Assembly: GCA_963819475.1 (NCBI GenBank)
Contig: CAWFWE010000003.1
Span: forward strand, 186,001 to 250,000
Reading direction: 5' to 3'
DNA length: 64,000 nt
Source: DASUAS01 sp963819475
GTDB lineage: Bacteria > Actinomycetota > Acidimicrobiia > IMCC26256 > DASPTH01
Shown: positions 18,080 to 26,437 of the stretch, in pieces
Numbering within the stretch: the stretch's first letter is position 1
Layout: each line of letters opens with the position of its first letter
Notes under the pieces: generated by a model
Told to the model about the DNA's origin: nothing
The model's input: the letters and a program-made list of their open reading frames with translations, nothing else
The model's database searches: none
Made by a program: the position numbers and the translations under genes

Positions 18080-18085
18080 TAGGCT
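18080..18085 (+). promoter_or_regulatory. Candidate leaderless -10 box (TylF-like gene)
   Basis: TAGGCT is followed by seven bases and then the GTG at 18093, so transcription would begin at the start codon. Confidence 0.5.
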
Positions 18086-18092
18086 GCCCCGA

Positions 18093-18908
18093 GTGAGTCG
18101 TACACTTCCGGCGCCGCCCGTCGCGCCCCCGCTCGACGACCGCATGCGCCGCTACATGCGGGCACGCGCGGCCCGGCGCCGGATCGCTGACGCCCTGTCG
18201 GGTGTCGTGCGGATCGCCTACCGGGGCCGTCTGGATCCGAAGAGCCACGCCATCATCATCCCGGAGTCGTCGCTGAGCCCCTGGCGGTCCGACCATGCGT
18301 TCCGTGACGCCGCCGCGAAGATCGAGGGCTTCACGCTGGTCGACGAGATGCGGCTCTACGAGCTGTGGCACCTCGCCGCGGAGCTGGCCACGGTACCGGG
18401 TGACATCCTGGAAGTCGGCGTCTGGCGGGGCGGGAGTGGGTGCCTGATCGCGAGCCAGAGCGCCCGATCGGGCAGCGCCGCCACGGTCTACCTCTGTGAC
18501 ACGTTCTCGGGCGTCGTCAAGGCTGGAGACACGGATCCGATCTACGAGGGTGGCGAGCACGGGGACACGTCCCCGGCGCTCGTACGGGCACTGGCCGAGA
18601 GCATGGGTCTGGACAACGTGGAGATCCTCGTCGGCACGTTTCCCGACGCGAGCGGGAGCGCAGTCGAAGAGCGTCGCTTCAAGCTCGTGCATCTCGATGT
18701 CGACGTCTACGAGGGCACGAAGGACGCGGCCGCCTGGGTCTGGCCACGCCTCGTGGAGGGTGGGGTCATCGTGGTGGACGACTACGGCGGTGACGGCATG
18801 GACGGTGTGCAACATGCGGTGGACGAGTTTGCCGACCAGTCGTCGTGCCGCATGATTCACAACCTGAACGGCCATGCGATCCTGGTGAAGGTCGGAGTCG
18901 CGACCTGA
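18093..18908 (+). CDS. TylF/MycF-type sugar O-methyltransferase
   Basis: The protein of 271 residues resembles the metal-dependent O-methyltransferases that act on deoxysugars in macrolide and glycan synthesis. The SAM motif is GDILEVGVWRGGSG. The acidic stretch LVHLDVDVYEGTKDA and the later VIVVDDYGG give the paired aspartates that bind the metal in this family. The GTG has no obvious ribosome binding site but sits seven bases after a TAGGCT box, which fits leaderless translation. It is divergent from the methyltransferase-GT2 fusion. The probable substrate is a sugar of the locus glycan. Confidence 0.88.
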   Translation: MSRTLPAPPVAPPLDDRMRRYMRARAARRRIADALSGVVRIAYRGRLDPKSHAIIIPESSLSPWRSDHAFRDAAAKIEGFTLVDEMRLYELWHLAAELATVPGDILEVGVWRGGSGCLIASQSARSGSAATVYLCDTFSGVVKAGDTDPIYEGGEHGDTSPALVRALAESMGLDNVEILVGTFPDASGSAVEERRFKLVHLDVDVYEGTKDAAAWVWPRLVEGGVIVVDDYGGDGMDGVQHAVDEFADQSSCRMIHNLNGHAILVKVGVAT

Positions 18909-18937
18909 CGAGGGGATGCTCGCAGTCCAGGTTCGTG

Positions 18938-19648
18938 TCAGCCTTCGCGACGCGCCCGGATGAAACGTTCGGTCTCGCGCAGTGTTCCCGGCGTTCCGAT
19001 GTCGTGGAATGGTGCGGTCACCACGAAGGCCACGAGACGCCTCGTCGCGATGAGGGGGTTGAGCACCTGGACCAGGTCGAACGCGTGGCTGTCGGGGAAG
19101 GGTTCGAAGGCGTCCGCGTCGAAGAGCAACATGCCGTAGTCGATGTGCTCGGCGCGCGCCGGTGGAGGGTCCTTGCTGTAGGCGACGATGCAGTCACCCT
19201 CGACCAGTACGTTGCTCGGTTCGATCCGATCGGCATTGCGAAGAACGGTCATCAGTCCGAGCGCGGGGGTCGAGAGGAACTCCTTCTCCGCGCGCGGTAC
19301 GTCGACGTCGAGCAACGAATCCCCATAGGTGACCCAGAAGCTCGGCCCCAGAGATGGCAACGCCGCCTTGATCGCCCCTCCCGTGCCCAGCAGTCTCGGC
19401 CCGTCGTCGAGATACGTGACGTTCAGGCCGAAGTCGGTTCCGGTGCCGACGTGGCGTCTGATCTGATCGCCGCCGTGACCGATCAAGAGGACGACCTCGC
19501 GTACGCCACGATTTCGAAGTTCTTCGAGCTTGTGATCGATGAACGGTCGATCCGCGACGGGGACGAGTGCCTTCGGAAGTGCGCTGCCCGACACCGTGCG
19601 CAACCTCGTGCCGAGGCCGCCGGCGAGGATGGCGACGGGCAGCGTCAT
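18938..19648 (-). CDS. hddC: Heptose 1-phosphate nucleotidyltransferase
   Basis: The protein of 236 residues is a nucleotidyltransferase that would couple D-glycero-alpha-D-manno-heptose 1-phosphate to GTP. The N-terminal signature is ILAGGLGTRLR, with the substrate loop LPKALVPVADRPF, and VTYGDSLLDVD gives the metal-binding aspartate. It is the last gene of the long minus-strand operon, and its ATG overlaps the stop of the heptose kinase gene. Sequence alone cannot fix the nucleotide or sugar; the pairing with hddA and gmhA is what supports the HddC call. Confidence 0.86.
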   Translation of the reverse strand: MTLPVAILAGGLGTRLRTVSGSALPKALVPVADRPFIDHKLEELRNRGVREVVLLIGHGGDQIRRHVGTGTDFGLNVTYLDDGPRLLGTGGAIKAALPSLGPSFWVTYGDSLLDVDVPRAEKEFLSTPALGLMTVLRNADRIEPSNVLVEGDCIVAYSKDPPPARAEHIDYGMLLFDADAFEPFPDSHAFDLVQVLNPLIATRRLVAFVVTAPFHDIGTPGTLRETERFIRARREG

Positions 19649-20628
19649 TCCGCGACGATGACAGTCGCGCCGAGGTAGTCGATGCCGAAGCGGACCTCGT
19701 CGAGACCGGCGTGCTGCATGACCTTGCGGAGATCGGGTTTCGACTCGGCGTAGAACAAGAGGAAGCCGCCGTCACCCGCGCCCACGAGCTTGCCGCCGGT
19801 CGCGCCGGCATCGAGTCCTGCTTGGATCCATCGATCGACCCGCTGATGCACAGCCGTTGGTGATCGTTCGAGCTTCCGCGCCCATTGCTCGGAGAGCAGC
19901 GCACCGAAGTGCTCGAGGTCACCGCGTTCGAGGGCCTGGGCAGTGTCTCGACCCAGTGCCTTGACCGCATCCAGGTTCGCTGACAGGTCGTCCGGTGCCG
20001 TGCCGACGCCGTCGGACTCGATCGCGAGGACTTCGGACGCCGAGCGTCGTATGCCGGTGTAGAACAACAGGAGGTTGTCCTCGAGTCGCTCGCGCGTCTC
20101 GGGCGAGAGATCGAGCGGCTGGACCCCGACGTCGTCGTTCGCCTCGAACGAGAAGGCGGTCACACCTCCGACCGCGGCGATGTACTGATCCTGCTTCCCG
20201 ATGGGCTCGCCGAGGCGGTCGAGCTCGACATGGCACGCCAGCTTCGCGAGCTCCAGATTGGACGGGTGCTCCCGCCGATGCGCGCGGAGCGCTTGCAGCG
20301 CACCGACGGTGAAGGCACCCGACGAGCCCAGGCCGGTGCCGGCGGGGATGTCGGCCATCGACGAGATCTCGACGCCCGACTCCACTTCGGTGACGAGAAG
20401 GATCTCGCGGAGGAGTCGGTGCTGCGCGTCGTTCGGATCGGACACCCGTTCGATCTGTGAGTACTTGAGGAGGAGGTCGCCGTCGAAGTTGCGGTTGACC
20501 GCGATGAAGACGTACTTCGTGATCGCCGCGGCCACCAGGAAGCCGCCCCCGCGCTCGCGGTAGTACGCAGGAAGATCGGTGCCGCCGCCACCGAGGGTGA
20601 TCCGAAGTGGCGTTCTCGTGATGATCAC
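19645..20628 (-). CDS. hddA: D-glycero-alpha-D-manno-heptose 7-phosphate kinase
   Basis: The protein of 327 residues is a GHMP-family kinase. The N-terminal motif ITRTPLRITLGGGGTDLP is typical of HddA, the ATP loop is IPAGTGLGSSGAF, and motif 3 is GGKLVGAGDGGFLLFY. It would phosphorylate heptose 7-phosphate at C1 before GmhB removes the C7 phosphate. The GTG start overlaps the stop of gmhA and its stop overlaps the hddC start, so the three genes are tightly coupled. HddA (alpha series) rather than HldE (beta series) implies a GDP-linked product. Confidence 0.92.
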   Translation of the reverse strand: MIITRTPLRITLGGGGTDLPAYYRERGGGFLVAAAITKYVFIAVNRNFDGDLLLKYSQIERVSDPNDAQHRLLREILLVTEVESGVEISSMADIPAGTGLGSSGAFTVGALQALRAHRREHPSNLELAKLACHVELDRLGEPIGKQDQYIAAVGGVTAFSFEANDDVGVQPLDLSPETRERLEDNLLLFYTGIRRSASEVLAIESDGVGTAPDDLSANLDAVKALGRDTAQALERGDLEHFGALLSEQWARKLERSPTAVHQRVDRWIQAGLDAGATGGKLVGAGDGGFLLFYAESKPDLRKVMQHAGLDEVRFGIDYLGATVIVAE

Positions 20629-21251
20629 GCGCTCGTGGTGGCTGCCGGCGTGTCGATGACGGACTCCCATTTCGCAGTCTCCGGCGCCAGCGCCGGATGT
20701 GACACGACGAGGTGCCAGACGAGCGCCTGGAGCCCTTCCGTCTGCGGAGTCACGAATTGCTCGTCGACCGTCGCGATGAGAACGCACGCGTCGGCGCGTG
20801 CCCGCAGTTCACCTCCGTCACGACCGGCCACGCCGACGATGCTCGCACCGGCCGCCTGGGCGGTTTCCATGGCCCGGACGAGGTTGACGCTGATGGCGCG
20901 ATCGAGGCTCCCGCCGCCCACCGAGAAGACGAACAGGCAGTCACGGTCGGAGAGCTTCGATGTCTTCAGCCATTCGGCGTAGGACGAATCCCAGCCCTCG
21001 TCGTTGATCCGGGCGGTGAGCTCGGAGACGTTGTCGGTCACGGCGTACGACTCGACGCGTGCCAGCTTCCGGAAGTCGCATGCTGCATGCGACGCGTGGC
21101 CGGCGCCACCGCCAGACCCGCAGAAGAAGATCCGGCCGCCGCGCTCACGAGTGAGGCGCACCTGCTCGACCATCGCCTCGATCTCGGCGTCGTCGAGTTG
21201 GTCGAGGATCTTGATCGAGTCGGCGAGGAAGGCTCGGGAGAACGAAGTCAT
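20625..21251 (-). CDS. gmhA: SIS-domain phosphoheptose isomerase
   Basis: The protein of 208 residues has a single SIS domain with the sugar-phosphate loop FFCGSGGGAGHASHA and a second loop FVFSVGGGSLDRA. The C-terminal stretch LQALVWHLV keeps the Gln and His that help hold zinc in GmhA. The normal glutamate next to the first His is not obvious, so it is a divergent member. The reaction is sedoheptulose 7-phosphate to heptose 7-phosphate. Its neighbours are hddA and hddC. A TACCGT box at 21282-21287 may give an internal promoter with a 30-base leader. Confidence 0.82.
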   Translation of the reverse strand: MTSFSRAFLADSIKILDQLDDAEIEAMVEQVRLTRERGGRIFFCGSGGGAGHASHAACDFRKLARVESYAVTDNVSELTARINDEGWDSSYAEWLKTSKLSDRDCLFVFSVGGGSLDRAISVNLVRAMETAQAAGASIVGVAGRDGGELRARADACVLIATVDEQFVTPQTEGLQALVWHLVVSHPALAPETAKWESVIDTPAATTSA

Positions 21252-21281
21252 GGACTGGCTCCGGGGGCGCGGTGTCGCGTC

Positions 21282-21287
21282 ACGGTA
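21282..21287 (-). promoter_or_regulatory. Candidate -10 box ahead of gmhA-hddA-hddC
   Basis: TACCGT on the minus strand lies 30 bases before the gmhA ATG, in the 59-base gap after the epimerase gene. It could allow the heptose genes to be expressed apart from the dTDP-sugar genes. Confidence 0.35.
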
Positions 21288-21310
21288 GCGGATCGGTCCG
21301 TCGGCACCGG

Positions 21311-22267
21311 TCACGTGGTGGCGTCGATGATCCAACGGTGTTCGAGGAGGTAGTCGACGGTGCTCTCCACCGCCTCCCGGATCGCGAACCGTGGCCGCCA
21401 GCCCCTCGCCTGGACCTTCCGGGTGTCGAGATAGATGAACGGATTGTCCCCGATCCAGCCTCGGTCCCCACCGGTGTAGTCGAGCTCCGGTTCGATCCCG
21501 AGCCGCTGCGCAATCCATCCTGCCGAGTCCGTGACCGTGCAGAAGCCGTCGACGCCGAGGTTCAGCACCTCGAACGGTGCGGTCGAATCGAGCTCGGCGA
21601 GCACCGCTGCGACGCAGTCGCTCACGTGCATGTAGCTCTTTCGCTGGCTGCCGTCGCCGAGAATGGTCAGGCGAGTCGGATCTCGGACGAGCTGCCTGAC
21701 GAAGTCGATGACGTGTCCGTGCGAGTAGCGGGGGCCGAGCACCGACACGAACCGGAACACGGTCGCGCTGAGGATTCCCGCCTCCGCGTAGGCGGCGATG
21801 TACCCCTCGGCCGCGGCCTTCGACGCCCCGTACAGCGACGTCTGCACCGGGAAGGGAGCGTCCTCCGGCGTCGGAACGACCGGGCACTCGCCGTACACCG
21901 AACCGGTGGACGAGAACAAGAGGCGCGGCACCTCGGCACGCCGAACACCTTCCAGCACGTTGTGGGTCGCGATCACGTTCTGTTCGAGGTCACGACGGGG
22001 CGCGTTCCAGCCGAACCGGACGTCGGCATTGGCGGCGAGATGGACGACGACGTCAGCGCCCCGGAAGAGATCCGCCAAGCGGTCGGACTCGGCGAAGAGA
22101 TCGCACTCCACCGCGTCGAAGTGGTCCGATCGACGGGCCGCTTCGAGATGGCGAGCGAACCCGGTGCTCAGGTTGTCGAGCGAGACGACCCGGTGCCCGC
22201 GCGCGAGCAGGTCATCGACCACGTTCGAACCGATGAAACCGGCCCCGCCGGTGACGACGACCCGCAT
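21311..22267 (-). CDS. NAD-dependent sugar-nucleotide epimerase/dehydratase
   Basis: The protein of 318 residues is an extended short-chain dehydrogenase. The NAD motif is VTGGAGFIGSNVV. The catalytic set is Ser/Thr in FSSTGSVYG and Tyr-Lys in SLYGASKAAAEG. The fold and length match UDP-glucose 4-epimerase and its relatives, but substrate specificity cannot be read. It could also act on the GDP-heptose or dTDP-sugar made by its operon partners. GAAAGGAAGG is a strong ribosome binding site before the ATG. Confidence 0.88.
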   Translation of the reverse strand: MRVVVTGGAGFIGSNVVDDLLARGHRVVSLDNLSTGFARHLEAARRSDHFDAVECDLFAESDRLADLFRGADVVVHLAANADVRFGWNAPRRDLEQNVIATHNVLEGVRRAEVPRLLFSSTGSVYGECPVVPTPEDAPFPVQTSLYGASKAAAEGYIAAYAEAGILSATVFRFVSVLGPRYSHGHVIDFVRQLVRDPTRLTILGDGSQRKSYMHVSDCVAAVLAELDSTAPFEVLNLGVDGFCTVTDSAGWIAQRLGIEPELDYTGGDRGWIGDNPFIYLDTRKVQARGWRPRFAIREAVESTVDYLLEHRWIIDATT

Positions 22268-22329
22268 GCCCTTCCTTTCGGCGATCGGCTGGCGCCGATT
22301 GTGACAGAGCGGGAACCGCCGTCTCCGGT

Positions 22330-23613
22330 TCAGGGACGAGAGACCGCTCGGCGCGCGCGAACGGTGCCCGGGAGCAGGCGTACGAACGACCCGAAGGCCG
22401 AGAGCCGCATGCGGACGATTTCGGAATGCGGCGGCCGGTGCGCGATGAGTGGCCGGAAGACATCGCGTCGAGCGTACGAGGCTGTCGTCAACAAGAACCG
22501 CATCGCCGCGCGCGTGGTGGCCGTCGTCGAGCCGTGCCGCGCGAGGACGAGCAGCCGATTGCGGTCGTCGTGCCACTGCTTGAACGAGCTGTCCGTACCG
22601 CTCGACGCTCCGTGCACGTGATGCACGACGGACTCGGGCACATATCGGTAGCGCCAGCCACGTTCCGTCCCCCGCAAGGAGAGGTCGACGTCTTCGTAAT
22701 AGAGGAAGAGGCGCTCGTCGAACCCGCCGACGTCCGCGAGGTACGAGGCGCGCAACAGGACGGCGCCACCGCACCAGGCCTGCACGTCGACAGGCCCGTC
22801 GTAGCGGCCGTCGTCGGGCTCGAGGTAGCCGCGGTCCGATCCGAAGCCCAGGTCGTCGATCTGCGTCCCTGCGTTGTTGATGATGTCGAGCGGAGTGCCT
22901 TCGGTCGCGACCGGATACCAGCGGCGGGTGTTGCTCACCTCGACCGTCGTGATCGCATCACCGACGGCGAGGGTCACGGTGGCCGTATCGGCAGCGGACG
23001 TCAGCTCGAGCTCCAGACGTTCGCCTGCCGGCACCAGGAGCGATGCGTCGGCACCTGACCACTGGGTACCGGCGGCGGGTTCGTGCGCCTCGCGTCCCAG
23101 GAATCCCGACCGCAGGCGGCTTCGGGCCCAGACGTCCTGGCCGTCGATGCGGGCACCGGACACGAGCACACCTCGCTCACGGCGGTCGCCGACGTCACCC
23201 GCGGTCGAGGAGTGCAGGGTGACCTCGTGGTAGCGGTCCGCGAGCAGGATCTTCGGGCACGCAGCTCCTACCCTCGGCTCCGCATCCAGCGCACGCGCCA
23301 GGGGCGTGAGCCAGCCCGGCTCGACCCTCGCGTCGTTGTTCACCAGCGCGACGGCGTCGACGTTGCCGAGGTGCGCAATGCCGACGTTGCACGCGGCACC
23401 GAAACCGTCGTTGGTGTCGCGTTCGACCACCCGCACGACGGGCAGCTGGCTGCGCACCCGCGCCGCCACACCGTCGCCGGACGCGTTGTCGACGAGCACG
23501 ACGCGCAGCTGCCCGGCCGGCCAGGCAGTGCGGACCAGGCTGCGCAGACAGTCGATGGTGAGGTCACCGCCGTTGTAGTTCACGACCACGACGCCGACCG
23601 TGGGGACGCTCAT
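22330..23613 (-). CDS. GT2 glycosyltransferase with an inserted beta-rich domain
   Basis: The protein of 427 residues resembles the WbbL-type rhamnosyltransferases: VGVVVVNYNGGDLT at the start, LVNNDARVEPGW as metal motif and GGFDERLFLYYEDVDLS as acceptor motif. Between the last two there are about 130 residues more than in the usual enzyme. These include runs such as ERLELELTSAADTATVTL that look like beta strands, so a small domain seems to be inserted into the catalytic fold. It lies four bases after rmlB in the dTDP-sugar operon, so dTDP-linked 6-deoxyhexose is a plausible donor. Confidence 0.88.
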   Translation of the reverse strand: MSVPTVGVVVVNYNGGDLTIDCLRSLVRTAWPAGQLRVVLVDNASGDGVAARVRSQLPVVRVVERDTNDGFGAACNVGIAHLGNVDAVALVNNDARVEPGWLTPLARALDAEPRVGAACPKILLADRYHEVTLHSSTAGDVGDRRERGVLVSGARIDGQDVWARSRLRSGFLGREAHEPAAGTQWSGADASLLVPAGERLELELTSAADTATVTLAVGDAITTVEVSNTRRWYPVATEGTPLDIINNAGTQIDDLGFGSDRGYLEPDDGRYDGPVDVQAWCGGAVLLRASYLADVGGFDERLFLYYEDVDLSLRGTERGWRYRYVPESVVHHVHGASSGTDSSFKQWHDDRNRLLVLARHGSTTATTRAAMRFLLTTASYARRDVFRPLIAHRPPHSEIVRMRLSAFGSFVRLLPGTVRARRAVSRP

Positions 23614-23617
23614 GCGG

Positions 23618-24586
23618 TCAGGCGCGCTGCTTGAGCGGTTCCCACCACCAGCGGTTGTCGCGGTACCACCCGACCGTCGCGTCGAGCGCCTCGTCGAGCG
23701 TGCGGGAGCGACGCCACCCGAGTGCCGTGACCTTGGCGATGTCGACCGAGTAGCGGCGGTCGTGGCCGAGACGGTCGGTGACGTACTGCACCGACTCCTC
23801 ACCGGCCCCGAACAGTGCGAGCAGCTTGTCGATGAGGACCCGGTTCGGGGTCTCGTTGCCGGCACCGATGTTGTAGATCTCGCCCGGCGAGCCGCGGTCG
23901 AGCACCAACTGCACGCCCGCACAGTGGTCGTCGACGAAGATCCAGTCGCGCTCGTTGAGCCCGTCGCCATAGAGCGGGATCTTCCCGCCGTCGAGCAGGT
24001 TCGTCGTGAAGAGCGGGATGGCCTTCTCGGGGAACTGGTACGGCCCGAAGTTGTTGGTGCAGCGCGTGACCGACACCGGCAGCCCGTAGGTGTGGTGGTA
24101 CGACAGCGCGATGAGATCGGAGGCCGCCTTCGACGCCGAGTAGGGCGATCGAGGTTCCAGTGGATCGGTCTCCTTCGACGAACCGATCTCGACCGAGCCG
24201 TAGACCTCGTCGGTGCCGATGTGCACCACACGTGGGATCTCGAGGCGCCGGGCAACGTCCATGACCATGTTCGTGCCGAAGCAGTTCGTGTGGATGAAGT
24301 CGTCCGGACCCACGATCGAACGGTCGACATGGCTTTCGGCGGCGAAGTGGACGACGGCGTCGTGACTGCGCATCGCGTCCTCGAGTGACTCGGGATCGCA
24401 GATGTTGCCCTTCACGAACTGGTACCTCGGGTCGTCGTCGACGTCTCGAAGTGTCGACAGGTTGCCGGCGTACGTGAGGGCGTCGTAGACGGTGACGGAG
24501 TCGTCAGTGTGCTCGAGTACGTGACGCACGTAGTTGGACCCGATGAACCCGGCCCCGCCGGTGACGAGGATGTGCCGCGAACTCAC
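23618..24586 (-). CDS. rmlB: dTDP-glucose 4,6-dehydratase
   Basis: The protein of 322 residues makes dTDP-4-keto-6-deoxyglucose. It has the NAD motif VTGGAGFIGSNYV, the catalytic Thr-Asp-Glu in HIGTDEVYG and the Tyr-Lys pair in SPYSASKAASD. These features separate RmlB from simple epimerases. The GTG start overlaps the rmlC stop by four bases. RmlA, RmlC and a rhamnosyltransferase-like GT2 are in the same operon. No rmlD is present in the window, so the final sugar may be made with an enzyme from elsewhere or be something other than rhamnose. Confidence 0.95.
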   Translation of the reverse strand: MSSRHILVTGGAGFIGSNYVRHVLEHTDDSVTVYDALTYAGNLSTLRDVDDDPRYQFVKGNICDPESLEDAMRSHDAVVHFAAESHVDRSIVGPDDFIHTNCFGTNMVMDVARRLEIPRVVHIGTDEVYGSVEIGSSKETDPLEPRSPYSASKAASDLIALSYHHTYGLPVSVTRCTNNFGPYQFPEKAIPLFTTNLLDGGKIPLYGDGLNERDWIFVDDHCAGVQLVLDRGSPGEIYNIGAGNETPNRVLIDKLLALFGAGEESVQYVTDRLGHDRRYSVDIAKVTALGWRRSRTLDEALDATVGWYRDNRWWWEPLKQRA

Positions 24587-25149
24587 GTCCGCAGTCCCCA
24601 GCGTGGTCGCAGCGCGTCGTCCAATGCGTCGCGCGCCGGGTTCTGCTGATCGCGCGTCGAGAGCGTCGGGTCGGTCACGCCCCAGTCGGCCCCGATCGCG
24701 GGATCGTTCCACGCGACGCCGAGCTCGTCGTTCGGGTTGTAGTAACCGTCGACCAGATAGGTGATGACCATGTCGCTCAGCGCCGCGAACCCGTGAGCGA
24801 CCCCGGGCGGGATGAACACACCGCGATGGTCGAAGGTGCCGTCGGGCCGCTCCCCGAGGTCGATGGTGAGGGTCTTGCCGTCGGTGGGCGAACCTTCACG
24901 CAGGTCGTGGAGCACGACCCGGGCGCGGCCCATCGGTACGTACCAGTAATCGGCCTGATGGAGGTGGTAGTGCAGGCCCACGACGGCACCCGCCTGGCGG
25001 TTGCCGCGGTTGCCCTGGATCATCTCGCGGCCTTGGGGAAACCACTCCCGCCGGTAGGTCTCGATGAAGATGCCGCGCTCGTCGCCGTGGATGGTCGGCT
25101 CGACGACGTAGACACCCTCGATCACGTCGGAGGCGATGACGTCGGCCAT
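24583..25149 (-). CDS. rmlC: dTDP-4-keto-6-deoxyglucose 3,5-epimerase-like protein
   Basis: The protein of 188 residues is a cupin of the RmlC family. It keeps the His motif as GLHYHLHQ, the GSPTDG turn and the C-terminal tract NPNDELGVAWNDP. The usual LRGLHYQ reads VVGLHYH here, so the arginine before the motif is replaced by valine. That makes it divergent, and a 3-epimerase or single-site epimerase remains possible. It follows rmlA by 61 bases, a gap filled almost entirely by the 53-base structured repeat. Confidence 0.84.
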   Translation of the reverse strand: MADVIASDVIEGVYVVEPTIHGDERGIFIETYRREWFPQGREMIQGNRGNRQAGAVVGLHYHLHQADYWYVPMGRARVVLHDLREGSPTDGKTLTIDLGERPDGTFDHRGVFIPPGVAHGFAALSDMVITYLVDGYYNPNDELGVAWNDPAIGADWGVTDPTLSTRDQQNPARDALDDALRPRWGLRT

Positions 25150-25156
25150 CAGCACC

Positions 25157-25209
25157 GGTCGATTCCGCTGCGGCGTCCCGGCCTCCGGCCACGCCTCCGC
25201 TGCATCTCC
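25157..25209 (+). repeat. 53-base structured intergenic repeat, copy 2
   Basis: This copy lies in the 61-base gap between rmlA and rmlC, inside a minus-strand operon, and aligns base for base with 14084-14136. Its outer stem is GGCGT with ACGCC and its inner stem GGCC with GGCC, around the same TCC loop. Because it is within a transcription unit, the hairpin would be present in the mRNA between two cistrons. Confidence 0.85.
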
Positions 25210-25210
25210 A

Positions 25211-26305
25211 TCAGGCGAGCTCCACCCGCGAGTGGTCTCCCACGAGCAGCCGCGTCGCGACCGGCGTCTCACCCGAGCGCACGACGACGACCTCCCGACC
25301 GATGAGCGAGTCGGTGAGCCGAGGTACACCGAGGACGCGGCTGTGCTCGAGGAGGACCGAGTGCTCGACTTCGGAGTCGAGGATCTCGCAGTGCGACGCC
25401 ACCGAGGTGAACGGGCCGATGAAGCTGTTGACCACCCGCGTGCCGGCGCCGATCGCGGCCGGACCGCGAACCCTCGAGTTCACGATGCTGGCACCCGCTT
25501 CGATCACGACCCGGCCCTCGATGCGCGAGGACTCGTCGACGGACCCGTCGACCCGGGCCTCGAGGGTTTCGAGCACGAGGCGGTTGCTCTCGAGCAGAGG
25601 GTCCTTCTTCCCGGTGTCGATCCACCAGCCGCGCAGGATCTCGTGCCGCACACGCCGACCGTGGTCGATCAACCACTGGATGGCGTCCGTGATCTCCAAC
25701 TCGCCGCGCGCCGACGGCTCGATCGCGCGCACCGCGATGTGGATGTCGGGGTCGAAGAGGTAGACGCCCACCACCGCGAGGTCGGACGGCGGGTCCTGCG
25801 GCTTCTCGATGAGCTGCACCACCTCGCCGTCCGGGCCGAGCACCGCGACCCCGGACTGACGGGGATCGTCGACGTGGGCGAGCAGGATCTGCGACGAGAG
25901 CGCCCGTCCGTCGGCTCCGGGCCCCTGCGTCCGCTCCGCCTCGAAGGCGTCGACGAATTCCTTCAGACCCTGTTGCAGCATGTTGTCGCCGAGATACATG
26001 ACGAAGTCGTCGTCACCGAGGAACTCCCGGGCGATGAGCACGCAGTGCGCCAGGCCCAGTGGTGCGTCCTGAGGGATGTACGTGATCTCGGCGCCCCAGC
26101 GCGACCCGTCGTCGACGGCGGTCATGATCTCGTCGGCGGTGTCGCCGACGATGATGCCGATCTGCTTGATGCCCGCTTCGACCATGTCCTCGATCCCATA
26201 GAAGAGGATCGGCTTGTTGGCGACGGGGACGAGTTGCTTGGCGCTCGTGTGCGTGATCGGGCGGAGCCGGGTACCGGCGCCGCCGGAGAGGATCAAGCCC
26301 TTCAT
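25211..26305 (-). CDS. rmlA: Glucose-1-phosphate thymidylyltransferase, long form
   Basis: The protein of 364 residues makes dTDP-glucose. The N-terminal motif GLILSGGAGTRLRPITHTS is typical, and VMYLGDNMLQQG carries the metal-binding aspartate. After about residue 240 a left-handed beta-helix region follows with repeats such as SRIEGRVVIEAGASI and SRVRGPAAIGAGTRV. This long form is common in archaea and in actinobacterial deoxysugar clusters (StrD-like) and differs from the 290-residue RmlA of Gram-negatives. It is the first gene of an eight-gene operon. A TACGAT box nine bases before the ATG suggests a leaderless or nearly leaderless mRNA. Confidence 0.93.
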   Translation of the reverse strand: MKGLILSGGAGTRLRPITHTSAKQLVPVANKPILFYGIEDMVEAGIKQIGIIVGDTADEIMTAVDDGSRWGAEITYIPQDAPLGLAHCVLIAREFLGDDDFVMYLGDNMLQQGLKEFVDAFEAERTQGPGADGRALSSQILLAHVDDPRQSGVAVLGPDGEVVQLIEKPQDPPSDLAVVGVYLFDPDIHIAVRAIEPSARGELEITDAIQWLIDHGRRVRHEILRGWWIDTGKKDPLLESNRLVLETLEARVDGSVDESSRIEGRVVIEAGASIVNSRVRGPAAIGAGTRVVNSFIGPFTSVASHCEILDSEVEHSVLLEHSRVLGVPRLTDSLIGREVVVVRSGETPVATRLLVGDHSRVELA

Positions 26306-26314
26306 CGACGCAGC

Positions 26315-26320
26315 ATCGTA
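26315..26320 (-). promoter_or_regulatory. Candidate leaderless -10 box for the rml-heptose operon
   Basis: TACGAT on the minus strand ends nine bases before the rmlA ATG. It is the only promoter-like box in the 132-base divergent gap on this strand, so it may drive the whole operon. Confidence 0.5.
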
Positions 26321-26421
26321 GGCGGCCGGTGCGCTCGATCCGACCACCGGCGCCCCCTCCGAGCCCAGGAGCACGGTGGTCGAGCGGGGTGACCCGACCG
26401 AGCGGAAGGGTGCGAGACCAC

Positions 26422-26427
26422 TAACTT
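26422..26427 (+). promoter_or_regulatory. Candidate -10 box (exported HExxH protein)
   Basis: TAACTT ends ten bases before the ATG at 26438. This spacing would leave a leader of zero to a few bases. Confidence 0.45.
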
Positions 26428-26437
26428 CGGGCCCGCG

